Assembly (NCBI RefSeq): GCF_024171945.1
Contig: NZ_JAMTCR010000002.1
Location: 2,666,001-2,730,000 of the forward strand
Direction: 5' to 3'
Length of the DNA: 64,000 nucleotides
Origin: Actinokineospora globicatena
Lineage (GTDB): Bacteria > Actinomycetota > Actinomycetes > Mycobacteriales > Pseudonocardiaceae
Numbering within the stretch: the first letter of the stretch is position 1; every line of letters begins with the position of its first letter. This document shows positions 44,659-53,439 of this stretch, piece by piece. The position numbers were made by a program, and so were the translations under genes. The notes below the pieces were generated by a model. It was not told the origin of the DNA and did no database searches. It saw only the letters and a program-made list of their open reading frames with translations.

Positions 44659-45615
44659 ATGTCGTCGAGGTGGGGGCTTTCACTGCCGTTGACCGGGATT
44701 CCGCTCCCCGCGCACCGCGACCTGGTCCGGGAGCTGCCGGACCTGGGCTACACCGACGCGTGGTCGGCGGAGACGGCCGGGTGTGACGCGTTCACCCCGC
44801 TGGTGCTCGCCGCCGAGTGGGCGCCCCGGTTGCGGCTCGGGACGGCGATCGCGCCGGTGTTCACCCGGGGGCCGGGGGTGTTGGCGATGAGCGCGGCGAG
44901 CGTCGCGGAGGTGGCGCCCGGGCAGTTCACGCTGGGGATCGGGTCGTCGTCCTCGGTGATCGTGGAGGGGTGGAACGGGGGTGTGTTCCACCGGCCCTAC
45001 CAGCGGGTGCGCGACACCGTGACGTTCCTGCGGTCGGCGTTGGCGGGGGAGAAGGTCAGCGCGGACTACGACACGTTCTCCATCTCGCGGTTCCGGCTGG
45101 AGCGGCCGCCCGCCGTCCCGCCGGAGATCATGGTGGCGGCGCTAAGACCCGGGATGCTGCGGTTAGCGTCAAGGCTCGCCGATGGCGCTATCACCAACTG
45201 GTTGGCCCCTACGGACGTCCCCAAGGTCAAGGCCGAACTACGCCCCGACACGGAGCTGGTCGCGCGCATCTTGGTCTGTCCGACGGCGGACAAGGACGCG
45301 GCTCGCGCCTTGGGCAGGTTGCTCATCAGCTCTTATCTCACCGTGCCGGTCTATGCCGCGTTTCACGAGTGGCTCGGACGCGGCGAGGTGCTCCGGCCGA
45401 TGCAAGAGGCCTGGGCGCGTGGTGACCGGGCGGCCGCGAACGCCGCGATCCCGGACCACGTGGTCGACGACCTGATCGTCCACGGCCACCCCGACGCGTG
45501 CCGGGAGCGGGTGGCCTCCTATGTGGACGCCGGGGTGACCGTGCCGATCATGTCCGTCTTGCCCACCGGGGACGACCCGGCCGGGCTGGTGCGGGCCCTA
45601 GCGCCCGCGCGGTGA
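44659..45615 (+). CDS. LLM-class F420-dependent oxidoreductase
   Basis: 318 residues from ATG 44659 (GGGGAGGGG just upstream). Luciferase-like monooxygenase TIM barrel: RWGLSLPLTGIPL, LGYTDAWSAETAGCDAFTPL, RLRLGTAIAPVFTRGPGVLA, GQFTLGIGSSS, LASRLADGAITNWLAP. Members use reduced F420 or FMN, and the F420 type is common in actinobacteria. A TTA leucine codon sits at 45163, inside a relaxed-codon patch (about 45140-45400). It precedes the siderophore operon by 88 nt but is outside the iron-box transcript. Substrate unknown. Confidence 0.88.
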   Translation: MSSRWGLSLPLTGIPLPAHRDLVRELPDLGYTDAWSAETAGCDAFTPLVLAAEWAPRLRLGTAIAPVFTRGPGVLAMSAASVAEVAPGQFTLGIGSSSSVIVEGWNGGVFHRPYQRVRDTVTFLRSALAGEKVSADYDTFSISRFRLERPPAVPPEIMVAALRPGMLRLASRLADGAITNWLAPTDVPKVKAELRPDTELVARILVCPTADKDAARALGRLLISSYLTVPVYAAFHEWLGRGEVLRPMQEAWARGDRAAANAAIPDHVVDDLIVHGHPDACRERVASYVDAGVTVPIMSVLPTGDDPAGLVRALAPAR

Positions 45616-45664
45616 GCCAAGCAAGATCCCAAGGAGGGCTCGAAGGCCGGAGGTGACCGCCGAC

Positions 45665-45691
45665 TATCTTGGTAAGGGTAGGCAAACCTAA
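45665..45691 (+). promoter_or_regulatory. Iron box (IdeR/DmdR operator) and -10 element of the siderophore operon
   Basis: TAAGGGTAGGCAAACCTAA (45673-45691) matches the actinobacterial iron-box consensus TTAGGTTAGGCTAACCTAA at 16 of 19 positions. TATCTT (45665-45670) just upstream is a plausible -10, placing the box over the transcription start, which suits repression by iron-loaded IdeR/DmdR. AGAAAGG (45691-45697) serves as ribosome-binding site for ATG 45704. Confidence 0.85.
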
Positions 45692-45703
45692 GAAAGGCGC
45701 GGG

Positions 45704-47158
45704 ATGGTCCGGGTGCACGCGAACGGGCTCGACTGGGTGCCGGGTGGGGTGAGCGGCGGGGATCCCACCGGTGCCGCCGCGCTGGCCGGTGCGGAGACAG
45801 TGGGTGGACTGGTGTCGGTGGCCCTCGCGGCCCTCGGCGCCGGGGTGCGGCAACGCGGGGGTCCGCTCCCGGCGGGCGGTCCGGCGGCGGTGGCGCGGGC
45901 GATCGCGCCGCTCGACCCGCTGCCGGTGGCCGGGGTGGGGGCCGAGGTGGCCATCGCCGAGCTGTCCGCCCTGCTCGCGGCCGGGTCGGCGGATCCCGTC
46001 GACCCCTGGTGCGCCGCGCACCTGCACTGCCCGCCGCTGGCCGTGGCCGCCGCCGCGGACCTCGTCGCCAGCGTGCTCAACCCGTCGATGGACTCGTGGG
46101 ACCAGGCGCCCGCCGCGAGCGCGCTGGAACGGGCGTTGACCGACCGCGTGGCCCGGTTGTGCTACCCGAGCGCCGAACGACCGGACGCGTTGGTCACCAG
46201 TGGCGGTACCGAGTCGAACATCACCGCGCTGTTGCTGGCCAGGGAGACCCTGGGGCCCGACATCGTGCCGGTCTGCGGCGCTAACGCGCACCACAGCGTC
46301 GCCCGCGCGGCCTGGCTCCTCGGCCTCCCGCGCCCGGTAGTCGTACGCGCGCACTTGGACCGAGTCGACCCGCGCGCACTTGCCGAGGCTCTTAGCGAGC
46401 TCGATCGTCCTGCCGTTGTCACTGCCACGGCAGGTACCACTAATTCCGGCGCTATCGACCCGATCACCGATATCGCCGATATCGCGCAGGCGGCCGGGGC
46501 TTGGCTACACGTCGACGCGGCCTACGGTGGCGCGCTGCTGTTCAGCGATCGTCGCCACATGCTCGCGGGCATCGATCGCGCCGACTCCATCGCGCTCGAC
46601 CTGCACAAGCTGGGGTGGCAGCCCATCGCCGCCGGAGTCCTCGTCTGCCGCGACACAGCCCTCACGGCCAGGCTTTCCACCAACGCCGACTACCTCAACG
46701 CAGACGACGACACCGAGGCAGGACTACCGGACCTGCTGGGCCGTTCACTGCGCACCTCCCGTAGGCCTGACGCGTTCAAGATCGCCGTCACCACCCGCGC
46801 GCTCGGTACAGCGGGCCTCGGTGAACTGGTCGACCGCTGTTGTGACACCGCCACAGAGGTCGCGCGCGCCGTCGCCTCTCACAGCCGTCTGCGCCTGTGG
46901 GGGGAACCGACGTTGTCCACGATCCTGCTCCGCCCGCGCGTGGCTGACCTGTCCGACGACGGCGACGCCCTGGTCGCGGCTGTCCGAAGGGGACTGCTCG
47001 ACGACGGTGCCGCTGTCCTGGGCCGTGCCACCATGCCCGACATCGACGGAACACCGCGGCTCTGGTTGAAGCTGACGCTGCTGCACCCGCACGCGACCCC
47101 CGAGCACTACCTGCCGCTGCTGGACCTGGTGGCGGACAAGGCGGAACGGTGCCGCTAG
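45704..47158 (+). CDS. PLP-dependent group II decarboxylase, siderophore diamine-forming (DesA-like)
   Basis: 484 residues. Family II decarboxylase core: LNPSMDSWDQAPAASALERA, VTSGGTESNITALLLARE, CGANAHHSVARAAWLLGL, WLHVDAAYGGALLF with PLP-contacting Asp, and SIALDLHKLGWQP with the PLP Lys. DesA converts lysine to cadaverine; ornithine or 2,4-diaminobutyrate decarboxylases are close relatives, so the diamine produced is not certain. First gene of an iron-box-controlled operon; its last codons overlap the next gene by 10 nt. The second half has relaxed codons. Confidence 0.88.
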   Translation: MVRVHANGLDWVPGGVSGGDPTGAAALAGAETVGGLVSVALAALGAGVRQRGGPLPAGGPAAVARAIAPLDPLPVAGVGAEVAIAELSALLAAGSADPVDPWCAAHLHCPPLAVAAAADLVASVLNPSMDSWDQAPAASALERALTDRVARLCYPSAERPDALVTSGGTESNITALLLARETLGPDIVPVCGANAHHSVARAAWLLGLPRPVVVRAHLDRVDPRALAEALSELDRPAVVTATAGTTNSGAIDPITDIADIAQAAGAWLHVDAAYGGALLFSDRRHMLAGIDRADSIALDLHKLGWQPIAAGVLVCRDTALTARLSTNADYLNADDDTEAGLPDLLGRSLRTSRRPDAFKIAVTTRALGTAGLGELVDRCCDTATEVARAVASHSRLRLWGEPTLSTILLRPRVADLSDDGDALVAAVRRGLLDDGAAVLGRATMPDIDGTPRLWLKLTLLHPHATPEHYLPLLDLVADKAERCR

Positions 47159-48417
47159 ACCTCGTCGGAGTCGGCATCGGGCCGGCGAACCTCTCCCTGG
47201 CCGCACTCGCGTCCGGGGTCGGCGGCCTGAGCGCGCGATTCCTCGACCGGTCTCCCGAGTTCCGCTGGCATCCCGGTCTGCTCATCGACGGCACCACGTT
47301 GCAGGTGCCGTTCCTGGCAGACCTCGTCTCTCTCGTTGACCCAACGCACCCGTTGTCGTTCTTGGCCTACCTGCGCGACAAGGGCAGACTCTTCCCGTTC
47401 TACTTCGCCGAGCGCTTCCACATCCCGCGCGCGGAGTACGACGACTACTGCCGTTGGGCAGTCAAACGTTTGCCCTCCTGTTCCTTCGACCGCGACGTCA
47501 CCAAAGTCCGCTGGTCGACAGCACAAGAGGCGTTCGAGGTCGTCACCAAGGACGAGACCCTCTTAGCTCGCAACGTCGTCCTCGGCGTCGGTACCGAACC
47601 GGTCATTCCCGGCGCGCTGTCTGGCTTAGCCCACCACTCGGCGGACTACTTAGCCGTCAGGGACAGCCTCTTAGCCCTAAACGACGTCACGGTCGTCGGC
47701 TCCGGCCAATCAGGCGCGGAGGTCTTCCTCGACCTCTTACGCAGACGCGGTGGCGGCCTCCGCTGGCTCACCCGCACACCTGCCTTCGCGCCCATGGAGT
47801 ACTCGAAACTCGGGCTAGAGCAGTTCACACCCGACTACACCCGTTACTTCCACGGTCTCCCCGAACCCACCCGCGATGCCCTCGTCCCCGCGCAATGGCA
47901 GCTCTATAAGGCGATCAGCGCCGACACCATCGCCGAAATCCAGGACGAGTTGTACCGCAGCACTGTCGGCGGCGGTTGGCCCGACGTGACCCTTGCCCCC
48001 GGCGTTGAGGTAACCGCCGCCCGTGGCGAGGACACGGCCATAGAGCTGACCGTCCGCCATATCCACCAAGACGCCACCGCGACCGTGAAGACCAACGCCG
48101 TCGTCTGCGCTACCGGCTACGCCGAGCGCGACATCATCGGTCTCCTCGGTCCGCTGCTAGGTGCAAGGGACGCGGCAGGCAGGTTCACCGTGGACGCGGA
48201 GTTCCGGGTGGGTCTAGCGCCGGGCGTCACCGGGTCGGTGTTCGCGCAGAACGCCGAACGGCACACCCACGGGGTCGGCGCGCCCGACCTCGGCCTGACC
48301 GCCTGGCGGTCGGCCACGATCCTCAACGCCGTGTCCGGGCGAGCGGTCCACCCGCTGCCCCAGCGCACCGCGTTCACGACGTTCGGACTGGTGCGCGAGA
48401 CAGGGAGGGCGATGTGA
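47149..48417 (+). CDS. FAD/NADPH-dependent N-monooxygenase for siderophore hydroxamates (DesB/IucD-like)
   Basis: 422 residues from GTG 47149. FAD site LVGVGIGPANLSLAALASG, NADPH site VTVVGSGQSGAEVFLDLL, and ATGY at the C-terminal FAD segment (VCATGYAERDIIG). Hydroxylates the terminal amine of a diamine, normally cadaverine or putrescine in this context. Five in-frame TTA codons (47563, 47626, 47650, 47671, 47737) sit within 180 nt, striking for a high-GC genome and suggesting dependence on the bldA-type tRNA. Overlaps both neighbours, indicating strict co-translation. Confidence 0.92.
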   Translation: MPLDLVGVGIGPANLSLAALASGVGGLSARFLDRSPEFRWHPGLLIDGTTLQVPFLADLVSLVDPTHPLSFLAYLRDKGRLFPFYFAERFHIPRAEYDDYCRWAVKRLPSCSFDRDVTKVRWSTAQEAFEVVTKDETLLARNVVLGVGTEPVIPGALSGLAHHSADYLAVRDSLLALNDVTVVGSGQSGAEVFLDLLRRRGGGLRWLTRTPAFAPMEYSKLGLEQFTPDYTRYFHGLPEPTRDALVPAQWQLYKAISADTIAEIQDELYRSTVGGGWPDVTLAPGVEVTAARGEDTAIELTVRHIHQDATATVKTNAVVCATGYAERDIIGLLGPLLGARDAAGRFTVDAEFRVGLAPGVTGSVFAQNAERHTHGVGAPDLGLTAWRSATILNAVSGRAVHPLPQRTAFTTFGLVRETGRAM

Positions 48418-50159
48418 CGGCCGCTTGGCGGGACGCGGGGGCGCTGGTGACGCACAAGATGCTGGGGGAACTCAGCTACGAGGGCCTGCTGCGGCCAGAA
48501 CCGGACGGGCCGGGTGCCTGGCGGCTCGACCTCGGCAGCGACGTCGGATACCGGTTCCGGGCGCGCCGGGGCGCCTTCGAGTCTTGGGCGGTCGAACCGG
48601 GTAGCGCTACCCGCGACGGCCAGCCGGTCGACGACCCGCGGACCCTGGTCGTCGACGCCCGCGCCGAACTCGGTCTCACCGGCCTGCGGTTGGCCGACGT
48701 GCTCGCCGAGCTGACCGCGACGGTCACCAACGAAGCGGCCCGGCTCGGCCACGCGCCCACCGCCGCCGAGCTGTCCACGATGGACTACGACGAGGCCGAC
48801 GGGCACCTCACCGGCCACCCCCGGCTGGTGCTCAACAAGGGCCGCGTCGGGTTCTCCGCACACGACCGCAACAAGTACGCCCCCGAGTCCGGCGCCGGGT
48901 TCGCCCTGCCCTGGCTCGCCGTGCACCGCGACCACGCCACCTTCGCGTGCGTGGCGACGCTGACCGAGGAGAAGCTGCTCACCGCCGAGCTGGGCGCCGA
49001 CAAGCTCGCCGCGTTCCGCGCCAAGCTCGACAACCCCACCAACTACGTCCTGGTGCCGGTGCACCCCTGGCAGCTCGACGAGGTCGTCGGCACCCTCTAC
49101 GCGAAGGAGCTGGCCACCGGCGTCATCGTCCACGTCGGCGAGAGCACTGACCGCTACCGCCCGCACCAGACAGTGCGGACGCTGGCCAACGCCTCGCACC
49201 CGACCAGGCTGGACGTCAAGACCGCCGTGTCGGTGCGCAACACCCTGGTCTACCGGGGTCTGGCGTCGGCGGCGACGCTGGCCGCGCCCGAGGTCACGAC
49301 CTGGCTGCGCGGCGTGCACGACAGCGACGAGCTGCTCCGCGACCACTACCGGTTCGACCTGCTCGGCGAGATCGCCAGCGTCTCCGTGCGGCACCCGCTC
49401 TTCGGTGCGGTCGACGAACTGCCCTACCGCTTCCACGAGACCCTCGGCGCGCTGTGGCGGGAGCCGATCCGCACCCGCCTCGCCGACGGAGAGCGGGCCA
49501 TCTCCTTCGCCGCCCTGCCCTACCGGGGTCCTGACGGCGTGTCGGTCATCGCGCACCTGGTCACCAGCTCCGGCCTGTCCACCGAGGACTGGACCCGCGG
49601 CCTGCTGGACATCTTGCTGACGCCGCTGCTGCACTGGCTGCTCGCGCACGGCGTCGGGTTCTGCCCGCACGGCCAGAACCTCATCCTCGTCACCAGCGCC
49701 ATCGGCAAGCCCAAGCACGTGGCCATCAAGGACTTCGCCCAAGGCGTCGACCTGCTCGACGAGCCGCTGCCCGGCTACGACCAGCTCGGCGCCTCCGCGA
49801 GCGCCGACATGCTGCGCTGGCCCGCGCACCTGCTGGCCCAGTCGCTGTTCAGCTCGGTGTTCGCCGGGCAGCTGCGGTTCCTGGCCGAGGTGCTCGACGA
49901 GGAACTGGGTTTCGCCAGGCCGCGGCTGTGGGCGCTGGTCCGCGACATCGTGTCGGCCTACCGCGACACCCACCCGGAGACCGCCGCCCGGTTCGACGCG
50001 TGCAGGCTGTTCGCGCCGGACGTGGAGCGGGTGTGCCTCAACCGCGAGCACCTGGCCGGTCAGGGCTTCGACAAGGTCGACCGGGACGACGAGTTCGACG
50101 TCCGGTTCGGGCGGGCCCTCAACCCACTGGCCGGACCTGATCCGGAGGGCGCTTGGTGA
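48414..50159 (+). CDS. NRPS-independent siderophore synthetase (IucA/IucC family, DesD-like)
   Basis: 581 residues from GTG 48414 (GTGA overlap with the monooxygenase stop). Characteristic segments: GHPRLVLNKGRVGFSAHDRN, LVPVHPWQLDEVV, PHQTVRTLANASHPTRLDVK, TAVSVRNTLVYRGL, HGVGFCPHGQNLILV and AIKDFAQGVDLLDEPLPGY. These synthetases adenylate a carboxylate and form amide bonds with an amine or hydroxylamine. The DesD-like (type C) resemblance suggests oligomerisation or macrocyclisation of hydroxamate units. The normal DesC acyltransferase gene is missing from the operon. Cytosolic. Confidence 0.93.
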   Translation: MTAAWRDAGALVTHKMLGELSYEGLLRPEPDGPGAWRLDLGSDVGYRFRARRGAFESWAVEPGSATRDGQPVDDPRTLVVDARAELGLTGLRLADVLAELTATVTNEAARLGHAPTAAELSTMDYDEADGHLTGHPRLVLNKGRVGFSAHDRNKYAPESGAGFALPWLAVHRDHATFACVATLTEEKLLTAELGADKLAAFRAKLDNPTNYVLVPVHPWQLDEVVGTLYAKELATGVIVHVGESTDRYRPHQTVRTLANASHPTRLDVKTAVSVRNTLVYRGLASAATLAAPEVTTWLRGVHDSDELLRDHYRFDLLGEIASVSVRHPLFGAVDELPYRFHETLGALWREPIRTRLADGERAISFAALPYRGPDGVSVIAHLVTSSGLSTEDWTRGLLDILLTPLLHWLLAHGVGFCPHGQNLILVTSAIGKPKHVAIKDFAQGVDLLDEPLPGYDQLGASASADMLRWPAHLLAQSLFSSVFAGQLRFLAEVLDEELGFARPRLWALVRDIVSAYRDTHPETAARFDACRLFAPDVERVCLNREHLAGQGFDKVDRDDEFDVRFGRALNPLAGPDPEGAW

Positions 50160-51508
50160 GCATCGACCACATCAGACCGGTAGGCCCACGCACGCTCGCC
50201 GCGCGCGCCCAGGCAGCGTCAGCGCTGTCTGGTGCGTTGCGCGGCGCGGTGGCCGCGGGGGCGGTGCGCCGTGTGGTCTGTCTGGTGCCCGACCCGCACG
50301 CCCGGTTCGCGGCGGTCGAGCTGTCGGCCGAGTACTTCGTCGACACTGCCCTCACCAGTGGGTACGGCATGTGCGCGTACGTGTTCGGCTGGAACCCGGC
50401 GCGGCAGGCGGTCAACGCCTCGGCGGTCGACCAGTTCCTCGGTGGCTACGGCGACCTGCGCATCCGGCCCGACCTGGCCACGTTGACGCCAGACGGGCCC
50501 GACACGTGGCTGGTCGTGTGCGATGTGGAGTGGCCGGACGGCCGGTCGGTGCCAGAGGCGCCCCGGACCACGCTGCGCGAGCAGGTGGTGATGGCGGAGA
50601 AGCTCGGGCTCGTGCCGTCCGTCGGCATCGAGCACGAGGTGACCTTCACGTCCCCCGACGGCGTGCCGCTGACCGGTGGCGGGCTCGACTACGCCGTCGG
50701 CGGGCTGTCGCCGATGTCCGGGCTGCTCGGCGACGTGCGGACCGCGCTCGACGGGCTCAAGCTGGGCGTGGAGTCGGCGCGCGGGGAGTGCCACCCCGGT
50801 CAGTTCGAGATCGTCCAGCGGCACCGGGACGCGCTCGCGGCCTGCGACGACGCCATGCTGCACCAGCTCGTCATCCGTCGGGTCGCCGCGGAACACGGCG
50901 TGCGGGCCGGGTACCTCGCGGCGGAGTCCTCGGGGGCCGGTGGGTCCTGCCACGTGCACCTGTCACTGTCGGACCCGTCCGGGGTGTCGCTGGTGGCCGG
51001 TGCGCGGCCTGAGCAGATGTCGACGTTGTTCGGGCACTTTCTCGCCGGGGTGTTGCGGGCGGCTCCGGACCTAACCGCGTTCTGGGCGCCTACCTGGAAC
51101 TCTTACGTCCGACTCCGCACGTCACCGTTCTCGCCGCGTTCGCTGCGGTGGGGGAACGACGACCGCACTGCGGCCGTTCGGCTTGCCGGGCGCGGACCGT
51201 CGTTGCGCATGGAGGCCAGGTTCGCGGGTGCGGACGCCCAGGTGCATACCGTCGTCGCCGCACTGATCGCGGCAGGCCTATCTGGCGTCGAGGAGCGGTT
51301 GGACCCACCTGCGGAGAACAAGCTCGTCGGCGATCTAGCGCGAACGCCGTGGGAGGCCTTGCAGAGGCTGAGCGGGTCGAAGCTGGCGGTAGCGCTGTTG
51401 GGTCAGGCCGTTGTGGACCACCGCGTGGCGATGATGGCCGAGGAGCTGGACGCGGGACTAGAGGCGACCAACTCGTGGCACCGCGAGCGAGGTGACCTGC
51501 GCGCTTAG
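50156..51508 (+). CDS. Glutamine-synthetase-like ATP-dependent gamma-glutamyl ligase in the siderophore operon
   Basis: 450 residues from GTG 50156 (overlaps the IucA/IucC stop, GTGA). GS fold: N-terminal domain with VVCDVEWPDGRSVPEAPRTT, metal-binding Glu in PSVGIEHEVTF and GVESARGECHPGQFEI, His loop ESSGAGGSCHVHLSL, and RMEARFAGADAQ where GS has RxExR. This pattern fits GlnA3/PuuA-like gamma-glutamylpolyamine synthetases rather than assimilatory GS. Position suggests gamma-glutamylation of the diamine or hydroxylamine intermediate, or use in self-protection/recycling. The last 450 nt are in relaxed codons. Its stop overlaps tail-to-tail with the GtrA-like gene. Confidence 0.85.
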   Translation: MSIDHIRPVGPRTLAARAQAASALSGALRGAVAAGAVRRVVCLVPDPHARFAAVELSAEYFVDTALTSGYGMCAYVFGWNPARQAVNASAVDQFLGGYGDLRIRPDLATLTPDGPDTWLVVCDVEWPDGRSVPEAPRTTLREQVVMAEKLGLVPSVGIEHEVTFTSPDGVPLTGGGLDYAVGGLSPMSGLLGDVRTALDGLKLGVESARGECHPGQFEIVQRHRDALAACDDAMLHQLVIRRVAAEHGVRAGYLAAESSGAGGSCHVHLSLSDPSGVSLVAGARPEQMSTLFGHFLAGVLRAAPDLTAFWAPTWNSYVRLRTSPFSPRSLRWGNDDRTAAVRLAGRGPSLRMEARFAGADAQVHTVVAALIAAGLSGVEERLDPPAENKLVGDLARTPWEALQRLSGSKLAVALLGQAVVDHRVAMMAEELDAGLEATNSWHRERGDLRA

Positions 51509-52086
51509 CCCTTGTCGTGCGCGCCCGTGTCACGGAAGACGACCCAGCGCATGCAGACGTACATGTAGACGCCCTCGCACGCTCCCGCGATGAGCCGGGA
51601 GAGGTGGTAGTCGACGCCCAGGGCCGCCAGACCGCTGCCCACGCCCAGGATCCAGGCGAGGTAGTTGATCGTCACCACCACGACGTACTTGCCGACCTGC
51701 GGGCCCACGTCGGCGTGCGACCGGAAGTTGAACGCCCGGTTCAGCACGAAGCTCAACCCGAACGCGATGACGTAGCCGATGGTGATGCTGACCGGCAGCG
51801 GCCAGCCCAACCCGCTGCGCATCACCGTCAGCAGGCCCATGTCCACCGCGAAGGTGAACCCGTTGATCACCCCGAACCCCAGCAGGCTGGGCGGCACGAT
51901 CCGCGCGAGCCCGAACGGCAACCGGCTGGTCACCGCCGCCATCGCCGCGGCGAACCGCTCACCGCGGTCCGCTCGCTTGGCTTCTCGCGCTTGCCTGGTC
52001 TCGTGCGCTCGCGTGGTTTCGGGCGCTCGTCCGGTTTCGGGCACTCGCCTGGATTCGGGCAACGGCATGCCGCCCATCCTGGCCAC
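51505..52086 (-). CDS. GtrA-like membrane protein
   Basis: 193 residues. Four membrane helices after a charged N-terminus match the GtrA family (LLGFGVINGFTFAVDMGLLT, SITIGYVIAFGLSFVLNRAF with NFRS, YVVVVTINYLAWILGVGSG, LIAGACEGVYMYVCMRWVVF). GtrA proteins help flip polyprenyl-phosphate-linked sugars or shape cell-wall polysaccharide. The N-terminus carries 6-residue repeats (RVPETG RAPETT RAHETR) encoded by an 18-bp tandem repeat at 51983-52054. The 78-nt gap upstream separates it from the next minus-strand gene. Confidence 0.85.
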   Translation of the reverse strand: MARMGGMPLPESRRVPETGRAPETTRAHETRQAREAKRADRGERFAAAMAAVTSRLPFGLARIVPPSLLGFGVINGFTFAVDMGLLTVMRSGLGWPLPVSITIGYVIAFGLSFVLNRAFNFRSHADVGPQVGKYVVVVTINYLAWILGVGSGLAALGVDYHLSRLIAGACEGVYMYVCMRWVVFRDTGAHDKG

Positions 52087-52164
52087 AGCGGGTGTCCGGT
52101 TGCCATCGCCTAGGCGAACGGCAGGCGTGTCCGCGTCACCTGATCGGTGGGCAGCGGTGACCGG

Positions 52165-53439
52165 CTACTGCAACCAGATCTGTGCCCCCGCCAACACGAT
52201 CGGCAGGAAGACCAGGGTGAACTGGGTGAACTGGGTGAACAGCGAGATCGTGCCCATCCGCAGCGGCCGGATGTCGGCGGTCCGGCAGCGGTCGATCTCC
52301 GCCAGGTAGGGACCCATCCGCTCGATGTCCTCGGCGATCCGCACGCCGTTGGCCAGCGCCAGCGCCTTGATCTGGGCGACCCGCGTGTCGACCGCCCTCC
52401 GGCCCGCGTGCCGGAACAACACCCACGGCGCGACCGTGAAGACCGGCATCAGCAGCACATAGAGCGCGACCAGCACACCGATCCAAGCGACGTTGGTTAC
52501 GCCTAACGACGCCAACACGGTCGTCAGGCTTGTCCCGAGGATCGCGTTGGCCCACATCACCGTGCGGTAGAACCGGGCAAGCGGCGCCCACCCGTACCGT
52601 CCGTCGCTGTTGAGCCAGTCCGCGCTCGGATCGACCAGGTAGTGCATCGCGATGGTCACATAGATGGCGCACACGCCGACCACTTGGAACGCGAGGATGA
52701 CGAAGATGGCGTACCAAGCCAGCAGAAGGTAGAGCAACCGAGCGAAGTGGTGCTTACCGCCCGCCCACCAGTGTTGGTAAGCGGTCTCTAGCCACACCTG
52801 TCGCTCGTAGTCGCTCAACCCCGGCGGCGCGACCGTCTGGAAGAGGCTGTTTTCCATCCCTAGCCACAACAACACCGCTAGGACTAACGACAAGATCCCC
52901 ATCGGCACCACTAAGTGAGCCCGGTGCTCCCGGAGGGTCTGGTTCACGCGGGCGATGAAGTGCCCGAAGGCCTCTTGCGGGTCCTTACCCGCCACGATCG
53001 CGTCGATGCGTAGCGCCCGCGAGACCCGCGTCGAGCGCACCGCGGGCTTGGCGATGATCGCCCCGTTCTCGGCGAGCTTCGACAGGCAGGTGGACAGGTA
53101 GGACCAGTGCCGGTGCAGCAGGACGGTGCCCGCGATGACGCTACCGCACAGCAGCCAGGTCGTGACGTCGCGGATCAACGGGAACGACGGCTGGCTCACC
53201 TCGGTCACCGGGAGCTGCAGGATCCGCTTGACGTCGTCGACCACCTGGAAGTCCTCGACCGTGCCGATCGCGCCAGCCGACGCGGCGCCGACAAGGACCG
53301 CGCCGATGTAGCCGACCCCGACCAGCAGCAGCCAGGCCGAGTGCCAGTCCTTGAACCACCGGTAGATGCCGGTGAACGCGAACGGGTCCAGGTCGCCGGT
53401 GCTGATCCGCCGGTCGGCCACCTGCCGCTGGTCAGTCAT
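52165..53439 (-). CDS. Polytopic membrane protein of unknown function
   Basis: 424 residues with about seven or eight membrane helices (AWLLLVGVGYIGAVLVGAAS, TTWLLCGSVIAGTVLLH, LVVPMGILSLVLAVLLWLGM, LLYLLLAWYAIFVILAFQVV, ISLFTQFTQFTLVFLPIVL) and two sizeable cytoplasmic loops (residues ~120-165 and ~275-300). I recognise no family. Its start overlaps the stop of the upstream alpha/beta-hydrolase gene by 8 nt, so the two are co-translated. Relaxed codons mark the middle (about 52480-53030). Confidence 0.75.
   Translation of the reverse strand: MTDQRQVADRRISTGDLDPFAFTGIYRWFKDWHSAWLLLVGVGYIGAVLVGAASAGAIGTVEDFQVVDDVKRILQLPVTEVSQPSFPLIRDVTTWLLCGSVIAGTVLLHRHWSYLSTCLSKLAENGAIIAKPAVRSTRVSRALRIDAIVAGKDPQEAFGHFIARVNQTLREHRAHLVVPMGILSLVLAVLLWLGMENSLFQTVAPPGLSDYERQVWLETAYQHWWAGGKHHFARLLYLLLAWYAIFVILAFQVVGVCAIYVTIAMHYLVDPSADWLNSDGRYGWAPLARFYRTVMWANAILGTSLTTVLASLGVTNVAWIGVLVALYVLLMPVFTVAPWVLFRHAGRRAVDTRVAQIKALALANGVRIAEDIERMGPYLAEIDRCRTADIRPLRMGTISLFTQFTQFTLVFLPIVLAGAQIWLQ

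Noticed and set aside
45704..50159. A complete desferrioxamine desABCD operon.
   Set aside because: No acyl-CoA transferase (desC) frame exists between the monooxygenase and the synthetase; these genes overlap by 4 nt.
50156..51508. Assimilatory glutamine synthetase (glnA).
   Set aside because: Active-site loops differ from GlnA, and the gene is embedded in a siderophore operon; a gamma-glutamyl-amine ligase is more likely.
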